Shown: piece by piece, positions 36,645 to 45,157 of the stretch
Position numbering within the stretch: position 1 is the first letter of the stretch
Layout: each line of letters opens with the position of its first letter
Assembly (NCBI RefSeq): GCF_023015625.1
Contig: NZ_JALKAH010000004.1
Location: forward strand, 310,001-374,000
Length of the DNA stretch: 64,000 bases
Source: Yoonia sp. F2084L
GTDB lineage: Bacteria; Pseudomonadota; Alphaproteobacteria; Rhodobacterales; Rhodobacteraceae
Direction of reading: 5' to 3'
Position numbers and translations under genes: made by a program
Notes under the pieces: model-generated
The model's database searches: none
What the model saw: the letters and a program-made list of their open reading frames with translations, nothing else
What the model was told of the DNA's origin: nothing

Positions 36645-37031
36645 ATGCGCCCCGCCTTCATTCTGCTTCCACTCGTCGCGCTCGCCGCCTGCGCGACCCC
36701 GCGCGAGCAATGCATCAGCGATGTCACGCGCGATACCAAGGTTCTAAGCCATCTGATCAACGAAACGCGCGGAAATCTCGCGCGTGGCTATGCGTTGGAT
36801 GAACGACAGGATGTGCGCACGATACGGTCCAGATGTCGCGGGCGCGATGAAGCCGGTGATGTTTTCACATATCGCTGCGACAAAACCCAGACGTTCAACA
36901 CAACGGTACCGGTGGCCATTGATCTGAACGCCGAACAGGCAAAGCTTGAGTCGCTGGAAGAGCGGTTTGCACAATCGCAAGCAAACTCAAATCAAGCGGT
37001 TGCCCAATGTATCGCAGTGCACCCCGAATAG
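36645..37031 (+). CDS. Small lipoprotein, function unknown
   Basis: A 128-aa protein starting MRPAFILLPLVALAAC; Cys16 within LVALAAC is a lipobox, so it is probably membrane-anchored. The mature part has four further cysteines (ECISDV-type C, SRCRG, YRCDK, QCIAV) and a C-terminal Glu/Gln-rich helix. I recognise no domain. It is divergent from hemF and its stop abuts the convergent SDR stop with no gap. Confidence 0.75.
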   Translation: MRPAFILLPLVALAACATPREQCISDVTRDTKVLSHLINETRGNLARGYALDERQDVRTIRSRCRGRDEAGDVFTYRCDKTQTFNTTVPVAIDLNAEQAKLESLEERFAQSQANSNQAVAQCIAVHPE

Positions 37032-37835
37032 TCAGTGTGCAGATACGGCAGCCGGATCAAGCAGCGTGCGACCACCATCAACAGTGATGATCTGGCCCGT
37101 TACAAAGGCCGACGCATCGGACGCCAGATATTGCACGGCATCTGAAACTTCGCCCGGGCTTGCGATGCGTTGCAGTGGCGTACTCTCAACGATCGCCTCG
37201 CGCACATCGTCGTGATCCTTCAACGATCCCTTCAGGCTCGCACTCATGACGCTGCCAAAGGCCACCGCATTCACGCGGATACCATGCGGGGCAAGAGCAA
37301 CTGCAAGTGAACGTGTCATCTGATCAGACGCCGCAGAGCTGACAGAATAAGCCAGCAGATCAGGGTGCGCGCGCCGGGCTGCAATCGAGCTAAGGTTCAC
37401 GATTGACCCAATCGGGTGACCTGTTTCACCATCCGCCTGCTTGATCATACGACGTGCGACGGCTTGGCTGACGCGCAAAGCTGTCATGGCGTTTTGCTGC
37501 AACAGCTCATCCACCGAGTTGTCATCAGGGTCCAAAGGATCGGTTTCCATCACCTGACGCGATGCATTCACCAGAATATCCACACGCTCAAATGCATCAA
37601 TGGTTGCCGACAACAGGTTTGCAATGGTTAGTTTTTTACGTAAATCGCCGGCAAAAATACGAACATTTTCTTCTTTATCAGCATCTTCACCGATCTCGTG
37701 ACAAAGCGTCTTTTCGTCCATATCCGCAAAGACGACATTGGCGCCCATCTTTACGAAGTGTCGTCCAATCGCCAGACCGACACCGTTGGCGGCCCCTGTG
37801 ACAATCGCGGTCTTTCCTGTGATGGCAAATGACAT
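37032..37835 (-). CDS. SDR family protein lacking the catalytic Lys
   Basis: A 267-aa Rossmann-fold protein with TGAANGVGLAIG (about 14-25) for nucleotide binding and a normal SDR C-terminus (GQIITVDGGRTLLD). The active site is unusual: Ser150 and Tyr163 are there, but the YxxxK position reads YSVSS, putting Ser167 where lysine belongs, and the structural NNAG motif reads VNASRQ. It may be a non-catalytic or altered SDR. Neighbours (lipoprotein, RsmC-like gene) give no hint of function. Confidence 0.82.
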   Translation of the reverse strand: MSFAITGKTAIVTGAANGVGLAIGRHFVKMGANVVFADMDEKTLCHEIGEDADKEENVRIFAGDLRKKLTIANLLSATIDAFERVDILVNASRQVMETDPLDPDDNSVDELLQQNAMTALRVSQAVARRMIKQADGETGHPIGSIVNLSSIAARRAHPDLLAYSVSSAASDQMTRSLAVALAPHGIRVNAVAFGSVMSASLKGSLKDHDDVREAIVESTPLQRIASPGEVSDAVQYLASDASAFVTGQIITVDGGRTLLDPAAVSAH

Positions 37836-37856
37836 CTGACCTCTCCCTTGACCCGG

Positions 37857-38825
37857 TTAGCGCTGGGGCCGGTTGGCGTGGAACACTTTGAATGCACCAT
37901 TACCGGCAATCATGTCCACATTGCGGAAACATTCGCGCAAGGTGGCCTCATACGGCAAATGCCGGTTTGCGACCATCCACAGCTTGCCGTGCGGTGCCAA
38001 AAGGCGTGCGGCAGCTTGGATAAAAGTCCGTCCCAAACTGGGATCAGAGGCACGAGAGGTGTGAAACGGCGGGTTCATGACGATGCCATCGTACGCGCCG
38101 CCATCAAACCGGGTCGCATCAGCCCATTGAAACGACACGCGTGGATCGGTGACATTCAGTTTAGCGCATTGCACCGACAATGCTTCTGCCTCAATCAAAT
38201 CCAGCGATTTCACACCGTCGCGCGCAAGAACTGGTGCCGCTAGGTATCCCCATCCGGCGCCCAAATCTGCCATGCGCGCGGGCAGTTTTGCAGGCAGCGT
38301 CTCGGCCAATAACGCCGATCCGGCATCTACTGCGCCATCTGAAAACACGCCAGCCATCGTGAAAAACCCGTGTGGTCCTTTCGCCGGTGGTGGGGCTGTC
38401 CATTCTGCAAAAGCATCCGTGCGCGCAAACCAAAAGATGCGGCCATGCCCTTTGGCGACTGATTGCAAATCGCCCAGCGCCTTGCGGCAGGATTTGAACA
38501 GGCTATCAACGCCGTCGGTCTTTTGACCGTCAACGATCACGAAATCCGCCTTGGCGCAGGCTTCAGCGACCATGGCGCGCGCCAAGGCCTTGGCACGAGG
38601 CACAACGACGATGGCAACCGAAACGGCAGGCATGTCTTGGCTGACGTCATATCCGGCCGCCTGCCATGCAGCCGCATCAGGATAGAACCCATGCACGATC
38701 TGCACCTGCGCGCGCGGCAACGCAGATACATCATAGGTGGCCGGAGGGCGCATGAGCGCAATGTTGCCTGACGGCAACGCAATCAAGCCGTCTAGAAGGG
38801 CGGTGCTGAGGCGGGATTGGGACAT
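37857..38825 (-). CDS. RsmC/RlmG-like rRNA (guanine-N2) methyltransferase
   Basis: A 322-aa class I SAM methyltransferase. The C-terminal half has the SAM motif ADLGAGWGYLAAPVL and the N2-guanine methyltransferase motif VMNPPFHTSR (Asn251), as in RsmC, which methylates 16S rRNA G1207. The N-terminal half is a degenerate RsmC-like domain. ATG 38825 (MSQSRLSTALLDG) is used; the open frame upstream crosses the hairpin and the clpS end. RlmG is the alternative. It is 22 nt downstream of clpS on the same strand. Confidence 0.8.
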   Translation of the reverse strand: MSQSRLSTALLDGLIALPSGNIALMRPPATYDVSALPRAQVQIVHGFYPDAAAWQAAGYDVSQDMPAVSVAIVVVPRAKALARAMVAEACAKADFVIVDGQKTDGVDSLFKSCRKALGDLQSVAKGHGRIFWFARTDAFAEWTAPPPAKGPHGFFTMAGVFSDGAVDAGSALLAETLPAKLPARMADLGAGWGYLAAPVLARDGVKSLDLIEAEALSVQCAKLNVTDPRVSFQWADATRFDGGAYDGIVMNPPFHTSRASDPSLGRTFIQAAARLLAPHGKLWMVANRHLPYEATLRECFRNVDMIAGNGAFKVFHANRPQR

Positions 38826-38831
38826 CGTGGG

Positions 38832-38853
38832 GAATAACGCCTGCGCGTTATTC
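38832..38853. repeat. Hairpin over the clpS stop codon
   Basis: GAATAACGC-CTGC-GCGTTATTC is a perfect 9-bp stem whose right arm contains the clpS TAA and whose left arm ends 6 nt before the rsmC-like ATG. No T-tract follows in the leftward transcript. It may be an attenuator or translational link between the two genes. Confidence 0.55.
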
Positions 38854-39189
38854 TTTCTCCATCGTGCATTGAAGGGGGTGTTGATGGCGTTGGGCAAAGT
38901 CCATCACCTGCGCCACTTTTGTCTCTGCGATCTCATGGCTAAACACGCCGACAACCGCCACACCCTTCTTATGCACGGTCAACATCAGCTCAAACGCCTG
39001 GGCGTGGGTCAGGCCAAAGAAACGTTCCAAGACATGTACCACAAATTCCATTGGTGTGAAATCGTCGTTGAGGATCAAGACCTTGTACATTGGCGGGCGT
39101 TTTGTCTTTGGCTTGGTTTCAAGCACGACACCGACGTCACCGTCGTCATCGCCCTTTTTGTCAGCCATCATGTAAAACTCTGCGCGCAT
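38848..39189 (-). CDS. clpS: ATP-dependent Clp protease adaptor ClpS
   Basis: ClpS delivers N-degron substrates to ClpAP. The 113-aa protein has an acidic, flexible N-terminus and the conserved core [20 protein letters not shown] with [20 protein letters not shown] and the C-terminal [13 protein letters not shown] 39189 has AGGCGGA upstream; ATG 39171 (MMADKKG) is an alternative start with a weaker site. No clpA is next to it in this window. Confidence 0.92.
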   Translation of the reverse strand: MRAEFYMMADKKGDDDGDVGVVLETKPKTKRPPMYKVLILNDDFTPMEFVVHVLERFFGLTHAQAFELMLTVHKKGVAVVGVFSHEIAETKVAQVMDFAQRHQHPLQCTMEKE

Positions 39190-39471
39190 GCGGTCCGCCT
39201 GTTAGTGTTGGCGTTATATATAAGGCACAGGGTGGCTATGAAAACCCCACGCGTGCACAATCATTTTCGGGAGCTCAAAGACCAAAAATCATTCATGTTG
39301 CGGCACATCATGCGGCAGACACAAGATGTTGGTGACCTAAACGACAAACGCCCCGAAAGTCTTTGAATTTAGGGTATTTTCGGAATTCGCGAGTTATGTT
39401 AGCGTCCTCTCATAATAATAAGACCACCAGAAAAATCTGGGGTCGTTGAGGCAGAAAAAGAGGCAAGCGAC

Positions 39472-40926
39472 GTGACAAGTCGTCCGGGACAGTGGGCCCT
39501 CCATGGGCTATTTCTTTGTGTATTTTTGGTATCTTTGCTTGCCGCACCTATGCGCGCAACGGCTGCACCCTATGCGGCGATGGTGATGGACGCGCGCACA
39601 GGTGAGGTTTTGCATTCGCGCAACGCCGACACCCAGTTGCACCCTGCATCACTGACCAAGATGATGACACTCTATGTGGCCTTCCAAGCGATCGAACGCG
39701 GCGAGATCACGCTGGATACGCCCGTGCGTATCAGCCGCCTTGCCGCATCCGAACCGCCATCCAAACTGGGACTGCGCGCGGGTCAAACGATCCGCCTGCG
39801 GTTTCTGCTGCGGGCCGCTGCCGTGAAATCTGCCAATGATGCTGCAACGGCCATTGGCGAGGCGATTTCAGGGTCCGAAGCCGCATTCGCCACCCGCATG
39901 AACCGTACCGCGCGTGCGATGGGCATGCGCAACACCAATTTCCGCAACGCACATGGGCTGACGCAGTCCGGGCACCTGTCTACTGCGCGCGATATGTCGG
40001 TCCTTGGCAGGCACGTGATTTATGACTTCCCGCAGTACTACAACCTGTTCTCGCGCCGTTCTGCCGACGCAGGCATCGCAACGGTACGCCACACAAACCG
40101 CCGCTGGCTTGATGCATATGAAGGCGGCGATGGGATCAAAACCGGCTATACCCGCGCGGCTGGTTTCAATCTCGTCGCATCCGCTCAGCGCGGACAAGAG
40201 CGTGTAATTGCCACCGTCTTTGGCGGATCGTCCACCTCTGCGCGCAACGCACGCATCACCGAACTGATGGACATGGGCTTTAACCGCGCCCCATCGCGGG
40301 CCACGATCCGCCGTCCAAACCCGCCTGCGGCGATGCTGTCCAGCAACAGCGGCACACAGGCAAACCCGGGCAAGATCGTGCGCGTCAGCGGCCTGATCAA
40401 TCGTAGTATTCGGCCCACTGCGCGCCCCACGGCGGCACCTGTTGACGCTGAAGTTCTGGTTGCGGCGGTCGATGCGGATATCATCAATGCAGCCGTCGCA
40501 GATTCAGTCAATGCCGCGCTGGCTGAGGCGCTCGCTGCCCCTGATCCTGCACCCGCGCAAGTCGCAGCCGCGGTTCCGCCTGCCGTCACCCCAGTCGCAC
40601 GCCCGACACAAGAGACAGTCATCGCCGCCGCACCAGCTGCTGTTGACGCGGGACCTGAGGTCGTGACGCGCATCTCAACCTCCGGCGGACGGCACTGGGG
40701 TGTCAACGTCGGACGCTATAGCTCGCGCTATGATGCCGAGCGGGTGTTGTTGCGCGTTGCTCTGAACGAGATGAGCACGCTTGACGGATCTTTGCGCCGC
40801 GTCGTGCAACGGTCGGGCGGATTTGATGCCAACTTCATGGGGTTGACCCGCGAAGGGGCTGATCTGGCCTGTCGTCGCCTTCAGGCGCGCGGTACAACCT
40901 GCTTCATGATTGGTTCTGACGGCTAA
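39472..40926 (+). CDS. D-alanyl-D-alanine carboxypeptidase with SPOR domain
   Basis: A 484-aa peptidase S11 (DacF/PBP5-like) enzyme that trims the pentapeptide stem of peptidoglycan in the periplasm. A signal peptide (to about residue 31, MRATAAPYAA) precedes the catalytic Ser60 and Lys63 in PASLTKMM, then S120-A-N122 and K223-T-G. A long Ala/Pro-rich linker leads to a C-terminal SPOR-type domain (GRHWGVNVGRYSSRYDAE), which would target division septa. The start is GTG with GAGG 8 nt upstream. Confidence 0.9.
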   Translation: MTSRPGQWALHGLFLCVFLVSLLAAPMRATAAPYAAMVMDARTGEVLHSRNADTQLHPASLTKMMTLYVAFQAIERGEITLDTPVRISRLAASEPPSKLGLRAGQTIRLRFLLRAAAVKSANDAATAIGEAISGSEAAFATRMNRTARAMGMRNTNFRNAHGLTQSGHLSTARDMSVLGRHVIYDFPQYYNLFSRRSADAGIATVRHTNRRWLDAYEGGDGIKTGYTRAAGFNLVASAQRGQERVIATVFGGSSTSARNARITELMDMGFNRAPSRATIRRPNPPAAMLSSNSGTQANPGKIVRVSGLINRSIRPTARPTAAPVDAEVLVAAVDADIINAAVADSVNAALAEALAAPDPAPAQVAAAVPPAVTPVARPTQETVIAAAPAAVDAGPEVVTRISTSGGRHWGVNVGRYSSRYDAERVLLRVALNEMSTLDGSLRRVVQRSGGFDANFMGLTREGADLACRRLQARGTTCFMIGSDG

Positions 40927-40969
40927 AAGCCCCATCACCAAAAAATCAAACGACGTAAGAATAGAACGC

Positions 40970-41037
40970 AAGCTCCATGCGTAATCCTTGTAAGAGCGGC
41001 CACGAAGGCGGCTCATTACAACACTGATTTGGAGCTT
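40970..41037 (+). promoter_or_regulatory. Structured 5' UTR sequestering a Shine-Dalgarno
   Basis: AAGCTCCA (40970-40977) is complementary to TGGAGCTT (41030-41037), which contains the GGAG ribosome site of the gene at 41042. Inside lies a hairpin at 40988-41021: TTGTAA/TTACAA, GAGC/GCTC and GCC/GGC around loop ACGAA, with one G-G mismatch and one bulge. Nested helices that include the SD suggest cis translational control, such as a thermometer or ligand switch; function is inferred from pairing only. Confidence 0.45.
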
Positions 41038-41041
41038 ACTT

Positions 41042-41440
41042 ATGAAACTCATCGCCGCTATTTCCGCTGGTTTGTTCGTTGCAGCCTGTGACGAAGCCTA
41101 TGCACAGTCGTATGACTATTCCTACGACACCAAACCGTCCGAAGTCACCTTGGCCGCAGGCCATGGGCCATTGACGGCCGCAAATGGCATGACGCTTTAC
41201 ACCTTCGATAACGACGCCGCTGGTGTATCAAACTGCTATGACAGCTGTGCAGAAAGCTGGCCGCCCTACCTGGTTGAGGCCGGTGCCGCACCGGGTGAAG
41301 GCTTTACCCAAGTGGCCCGCAATGACGGGACAAGCCAGTGGGCCAAGGACGGCGCGCCGCTTTACTTCTGGGTAGGTGACGCAGCACCCGGCGACACAAC
41401 CGGCGACGGCGTTGGTGGCGTTTGGCACATCGCCAAATAA
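41042..41440 (+). CDS. Secreted-repeat lipoprotein (COG4315 type)
   Basis: A 132-aa exported protein. MKLIAAISAGLFVAAC resembles a lipobox with Cys16, although AYAQS could be a signal-peptidase I site. The mature part matches the secreted repeat of unknown function: MTLYTFDNDAAGVSNCYDSC followed by WPPYLVEAGA and a second related unit SQWAKDGAPLYFWVGD, ending GVWHIAK. Two cysteines in CYDSC are typical. The role is unknown. It has a structured 5' UTR and lies upstream of an ECF sigma factor gene in the same direction. Confidence 0.82.
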   Translation: MKLIAAISAGLFVAACDEAYAQSYDYSYDTKPSEVTLAAGHGPLTAANGMTLYTFDNDAAGVSNCYDSCAESWPPYLVEAGAAPGEGFTQVARNDGTSQWAKDGAPLYFWVGDAAPGDTTGDGVGGVWHIAK

Positions 41441-41616
41441 TGCGAGCCCGAGAGGCACTGACAAACGGTGCCTCTCGGTGCAAAGCGGCAAATCCTTGCC
41501 AAATAAACACGCTGGAGGCATTGCAAATTCTCGCACAATCATCATCATTGCCGTTAAGTAAGGTTAACAAAGAACGGTGCATGCGCGCCGCTCTAGAACT
41601 TAGCAGAGCAGTGTTC

Positions 41617-42123
41617 ATGACACCGGACCAATTCAAATCTGAATTGATTGGCCTTCTGCCGCGCCTGCGGCGCTTTGCGCTTAGCCTGACGCGTTCCGGC
41701 CCCGATGCAGATGATCTGTTGCAGGATGCATGCTCAACCGCTTTGCAGAAATGGCAGCAGTATGATCCGGGGCAGCCATTTGACCGCTGGATGTTCCGAG
41801 TTTTACGCAATCTTTGGATCAGCGAAGTACGCAAACGGCAAACACGTCAGGGTGCGGGTCAAGTACCCGCCGAAGAGGCCGATGAATTGCGCACCGAAGA
41901 TACGGCCGCTGACGTGCTGACCGCAAAGCAAGTGCGCGGAAAAGTTGACGCGCTTGATAAGGACCTATCTCAACCCCTGATGCTGGTTTGTGCCGAAGGG
42001 TACAGCTACAGGGAAGCGTCCGAGCTTTTGGACATACCAATCGGCACGGTGATGAGCCGCATACACCGTGCCCGCAAACTACTCGCTATGGGCTTGTCAG
42101 AAAGGGGGCATGTCGCACAATGA
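41617..42123 (+). CDS. ECF-family RNA polymerase sigma factor
   Basis: A 168-aa sigma-70-family ECF factor. Region 2 covers about residues 10-75 (LLPRLRRFALSLTRSGPDAD through FRVLRNLWISEVRKRQ) and region 4 about 110-160 (GYSYREASELLDIPIGTVMS RIHRAR). ATG 41617 is chosen; in-frame ATG 41581 is an alternative. The gene overlaps the anti-sigma gene by ATGA, so the two are made together. Target promoters are unknown; the secreted-repeat lipoprotein gene just upstream is a candidate. Confidence 0.88.
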   Translation: MTPDQFKSELIGLLPRLRRFALSLTRSGPDADDLLQDACSTALQKWQQYDPGQPFDRWMFRVLRNLWISEVRKRQTRQGAGQVPAEEADELRTEDTAADVLTAKQVRGKVDALDKDLSQPLMLVCAEGYSYREASELLDIPIGTVMSRIHRARKLLAMGLSERGHVAQ

Positions 42124-42887
42124 CAGACTTTTCGACAAAACTCAGCGCCTACCTTGACGGCGAACTGGACCCTACAGCAGCCGAAGAGGTTGAGGCACGT
42201 CTTGCAAGCGATCCTGACGCGCAGGCAGAGCTTGACCTGCTGATGGGCATCGACGCGATGGCGCAAGAGGATTTTGCGGATCAACTGAATGAGCCTGTAC
42301 CGTTTGCGCTGGCTCAGCAGATCAAGAACACGCCATTGCAGGAACCAAATGCCCCGTCCCGCCCGATCTGGGGCACTTTAGCGGCGAGCCTTGTTGTCTT
42401 TGCGATGGGCGGCGCTGGCGGCTATGTACTCAAAGACCAGACGACGCCCCCCGTTGTGACAGCGGGCTGGCTGGCCGACATCGCCGACTATCACGCCGTT
42501 TACGCCAGCCAAGGCCGCCATCTGGTCGAGGTCGGCGCGGATGAGGCCGAGCATATCGAAACTTGGCTTGGCAACACCATCGGGGCCAGTTTCTCAATCC
42601 CCGACCTGTCTGGGTTCGACCTGACGTTTGAAGGCGGGCGACTTTTGGTGGCAAATGGTAAGCCGGTCGCGCAACTAATGTACCGCGATGCGGACGGGGC
42701 CGTCGTGGCCCTCTGCCTTCAGCAAAGCGACACCGAGACAACAGCACCGCCCACCTTTAACGAGCGTACAATCAACGGCTTTGACTTCGTGTCATGGCGG
42801 GGCGGCAACGCGCAATACGTTGTGATCGGCGAAAGCGGGACACCTGAGTTGCAAGATATCGCAGCGGCAGCAGCATTGGAAATTTAG
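42120..42887 (+). CDS. Transmembrane anti-sigma factor
   Basis: A 255-aa membrane anti-sigma factor paired with the preceding ECF gene. The N-terminal cytoplasmic part (MTDFSTKLSAYLDGELDPTA) is an anti-sigma domain without zinc-binding Cys/His; one helix follows at about residues 80-100 (WGTLAASLVVFAMGGAGGYV); the C-terminal periplasmic domain includes DLSGFDLTFEGGRLL and ends near an Ala-rich tail. It resembles RsiW/FecR-like sensors. Its stop overlaps the convergent LysE gene (TTAG). Confidence 0.85.
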   Translation: MTDFSTKLSAYLDGELDPTAAEEVEARLASDPDAQAELDLLMGIDAMAQEDFADQLNEPVPFALAQQIKNTPLQEPNAPSRPIWGTLAASLVVFAMGGAGGYVLKDQTTPPVVTAGWLADIADYHAVYASQGRHLVEVGADEAEHIETWLGNTIGASFSIPDLSGFDLTFEGGRLLVANGKPVAQLMYRDADGAVVALCLQQSDTETTAPPTFNERTINGFDFVSWRGGNAQYVVIGESGTPELQDIAAAAALEI

Positions 42888-43504
42888 CGCGACAGCGCGG
42901 ACTTCAGCAGCCCCAATCCAGCGGCTGCAAACAGCGTCGCGATGGCTCCTTCAATCCATCGGCGAAAGCGCTGATACCCCCGCATGAAACCTGCCAACGA
43001 AAACGCGACGGCGTGACCTGCGTAATTCATAAAGCCTAGAGCCATGCAAACCACCGTCGCAATCACAAGCGGTGCACCTGCTTGTTCGGCCCCCATCCCC
43101 ATAGACAAAGCAGCCATCCAAGCCACAACCGCTTTGGGATTTGACAGATTCAGGACCAACCCGCCCATAAACCAATGATCTTTGCGTGTAGTAGGGGCCG
43201 GGGCATGGTCGGCACGCATAGCCGCGCGATAGGACTGCCATGCCAACCACAGCAAATAGAATCCACCAAATACTTTCAGCACCGTCAGCAGTACCGCCGA
43301 GCCCTGCAAAATCGCACCCATCCCGGTTGCTGCTACAAGCCCCCAAAGTGCCAGACCACACCCCAATCCCATGCCAAAGAGCATTGCCGCACCACGCCCC
43401 GACCGCATTGCAATTGTTGCCACAGCGACATTTGCCGGACCGGGTGACACAGCAACTATGAAGAACGCCAAAGCGATCGGGATGATGTCGGTCAAAAAGG
43501 GCAT
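42884..43504 (-). CDS. LysE/RhtB-family amino-acid exporter
   Basis: A 206-aa membrane protein with about six helices and the LysE-family start PIALAFFIVAVSPGPANVAVA plus LNLSNPKAVVAW in the middle. Such exporters remove excess lysine, homoserine, threonine or similar compounds; the substrate cannot be inferred here. It lies 54 nt downstream of yejF on the same strand. Confidence 0.85.
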   Translation of the reverse strand: MPFLTDIIPIALAFFIVAVSPGPANVAVATIAMRSGRGAAMLFGMGLGCGLALWGLVAATGMGAILQGSAVLLTVLKVFGGFYLLWLAWQSYRAAMRADHAPAPTTRKDHWFMGGLVLNLSNPKAVVAWMAALSMGMGAEQAGAPLVIATVVCMALGFMNYAGHAVAFSLAGFMRGYQRFRRWIEGAIATLFAAAGLGLLKSALSR

Positions 43505-43558
43505 GCTGCGGTATCCACCATGATTTCACATCAGCGTGGCACGACGCACCGCAGGTGT

Positions 43559-45157
43559 CTACGCCACCTTGCCCTCAAACGCCGCTGCCATCAGTGCGCG
43601 GGTGTATTCCGTCTGTGGTGCATCAAAGATCGCATCAGCATCTCCCGCCTCGACCACATCGCCCTGCTTCATCACCATCACCTTATGCGACAACGCGCGC
43701 ACAACTTTCAGGTCGTGACTGATGAACAGATAGGCCAGCCCGTATTTTTGTTGCAGCTCGCGCAAAAGATGCACGATTTGCACTTGCACGGTCATATCGA
43801 GCGCGGAGGTCGGCTCATCAAGGATCAGCAGTTTTGGACGCAGGATCATCGCCCGTGCGATCGCAATCCGTTGCCGTTGCCCGCCAGAAAATTCATGCGG
43901 GTAACGGTCCATCAATGATGGATCAAGACCCACCTCGCCCATGATCTCGCCCACCATATCGCGGCGGTCGCGGCCGGGTTCGACCCCATGCACACCCAGC
44001 CCTTCGGCAATGATCTCAGCCACTGTCATCCGCGGGCTCAGTGATCCGTAAGGGTCCTGAAACACGATCTGCATGTCGCTGCGCAAAGGGCGCATCTGAC
44101 GTTGGCTGAGGTGCTGAATATCGGCCCCTTGAAAGGCAATCCGCCCCTCGGACCGGATCAACCGCATCACAGCCAGCGCCAGCGTCGTCTTGCCCGAACC
44201 ACTTTCGCCGACAACACCCAGCGTTTCGCCCGCGCGTATCGTCAGGGTCGCCTCATTCACGGCCTTGATGTGGCCCACGGTCCGTTTCAACAGGCCACGA
44301 TGGATGGGGAACCAGATCCGCGCACTGTCCGTTTCCAAAACAACAGGCGCGCTTGGTTGCACGGGTGCAGGCACGCCGCTTGATTCAGCAGCAAGCAGCA
44401 TTTGGGTATAGGGGTGTTGTGGGCTTTCAAAAATCGTGGCCGTTGGTCCGGTTTCAACAATCACGCCATCTTTCATGACGCAAACACGGTCGGCGATCTT
44501 GCGCACGATGGTCAGGTCATGGGTGATGAACAGCATCGACATGCCTTCGTCACGTTTTAGATCCGCCAACAGATCCAGGATCTGCGCTTGGATCGTCACA
44601 TCAAGCGCTGTTGTCGGTTCATCCGCGATCAACAAGTCGGGGCCATTCGCCAATGCCATCGCGATCATCACGCGCTGGCGCTGCCCACCCGATAGCTGGT
44701 GAGGATAGGCCCCAAGGCGGCTTTCGGCATCACGAATGCCCACGCGCTCAAGCAGCTCAATGATCCGCACGCGGACCGCGGCACCACGCAGACCTTGATG
44801 CAGTTCGATACTTTCGGCCAGTTGTTTTTCCAGCGTATGCAGCGGGTTCAGTGATGTCATCGGCTCTTGAAAGATAAAGCTGATGTCGTTGCCACGCACA
44901 CGGCGCAGGGCACGTTCGTCTGCACCGACCATTTCTTCACCGCCGTATTTGATGGAGCCGGCCATCACGGCACTGTCACCCAGCAACTGCACGGTCGAAA
45001 GGGCAGTGACCGATTTACCTGACCCGCTTTCACCTACAATCGCGACCGTCTCACCTTTAGCCACCTGAAACGACACACCTTTGACGGCATGGGTTGTGTC
45101 ACCATCCTGCCGGAACGCCACGCGCAGGTTTTGGACATCAAGAACTGCGTTACTCAT
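43559..45157 (-). CDS. yejF: Peptide ABC transporter, fused dual ATPase (YejF type)
   Basis: A 532-aa protein with two ABC domains fused in one chain, energising peptide uptake. The first has [29 protein letters not shown] and [13 protein letters not shown]; the second has [28 protein letters not shown] and [13 protein letters not shown]. This fused form is typical of YejF, which imports peptides such as microcin C in E. coli. It overlaps yejE by 4 nt and is the last gene of a four-gene unit. Confidence 0.9.
   Translation of the reverse strand: MSNAVLDVQNLRVAFRQDGDTTHAVKGVSFQVAKGETVAIVGESGSGKSVTALSTVQLLGDSAVMAGSIKYGGEEMVGADERALRRVRGNDISFIFQEPMTSLNPLHTLEKQLAESIELHQGLRGAAVRVRIIELLERVGIRDAESRLGAYPHQLSGGQRQRVMIAMALANGPDLLIADEPTTALDVTIQAQILDLLADLKRDEGMSMLFITHDLTIVRKIADRVCVMKDGVIVETGPTATIFESPQHPYTQMLLAAESSGVPAPVQPSAPVVLETDSARIWFPIHRGLLKRTVGHIKAVNEATLTIRAGETLGVVGESGSGKTTLALAVMRLIRSEGRIAFQGADIQHLSQRQMRPLRSDMQIVFQDPYGSLSPRMTVAEIIAEGLGVHGVEPGRDRRDMVGEIMGEVGLDPSLMDRYPHEFSGGQRQRIAIARAMILRPKLLILDEPTSALDMTVQVQIVHLLRELQQKYGLAYLFISHDLKVVRALSHKVMVMKQGDVVEAGDADAIFDAPQTEYTRALMAAAFEGKVA

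Noticed and set aside
39238-39366. 42-codon frame MKTPRVHNHFRELKDQ... between clpS and the carboxypeptidase
   Set aside because: Only a loose AGGGTGG upstream and no hydrophobic or domain pattern; could be real but support is too thin to annotate. The rest of this 282-nt gap holds nothing I can identify.
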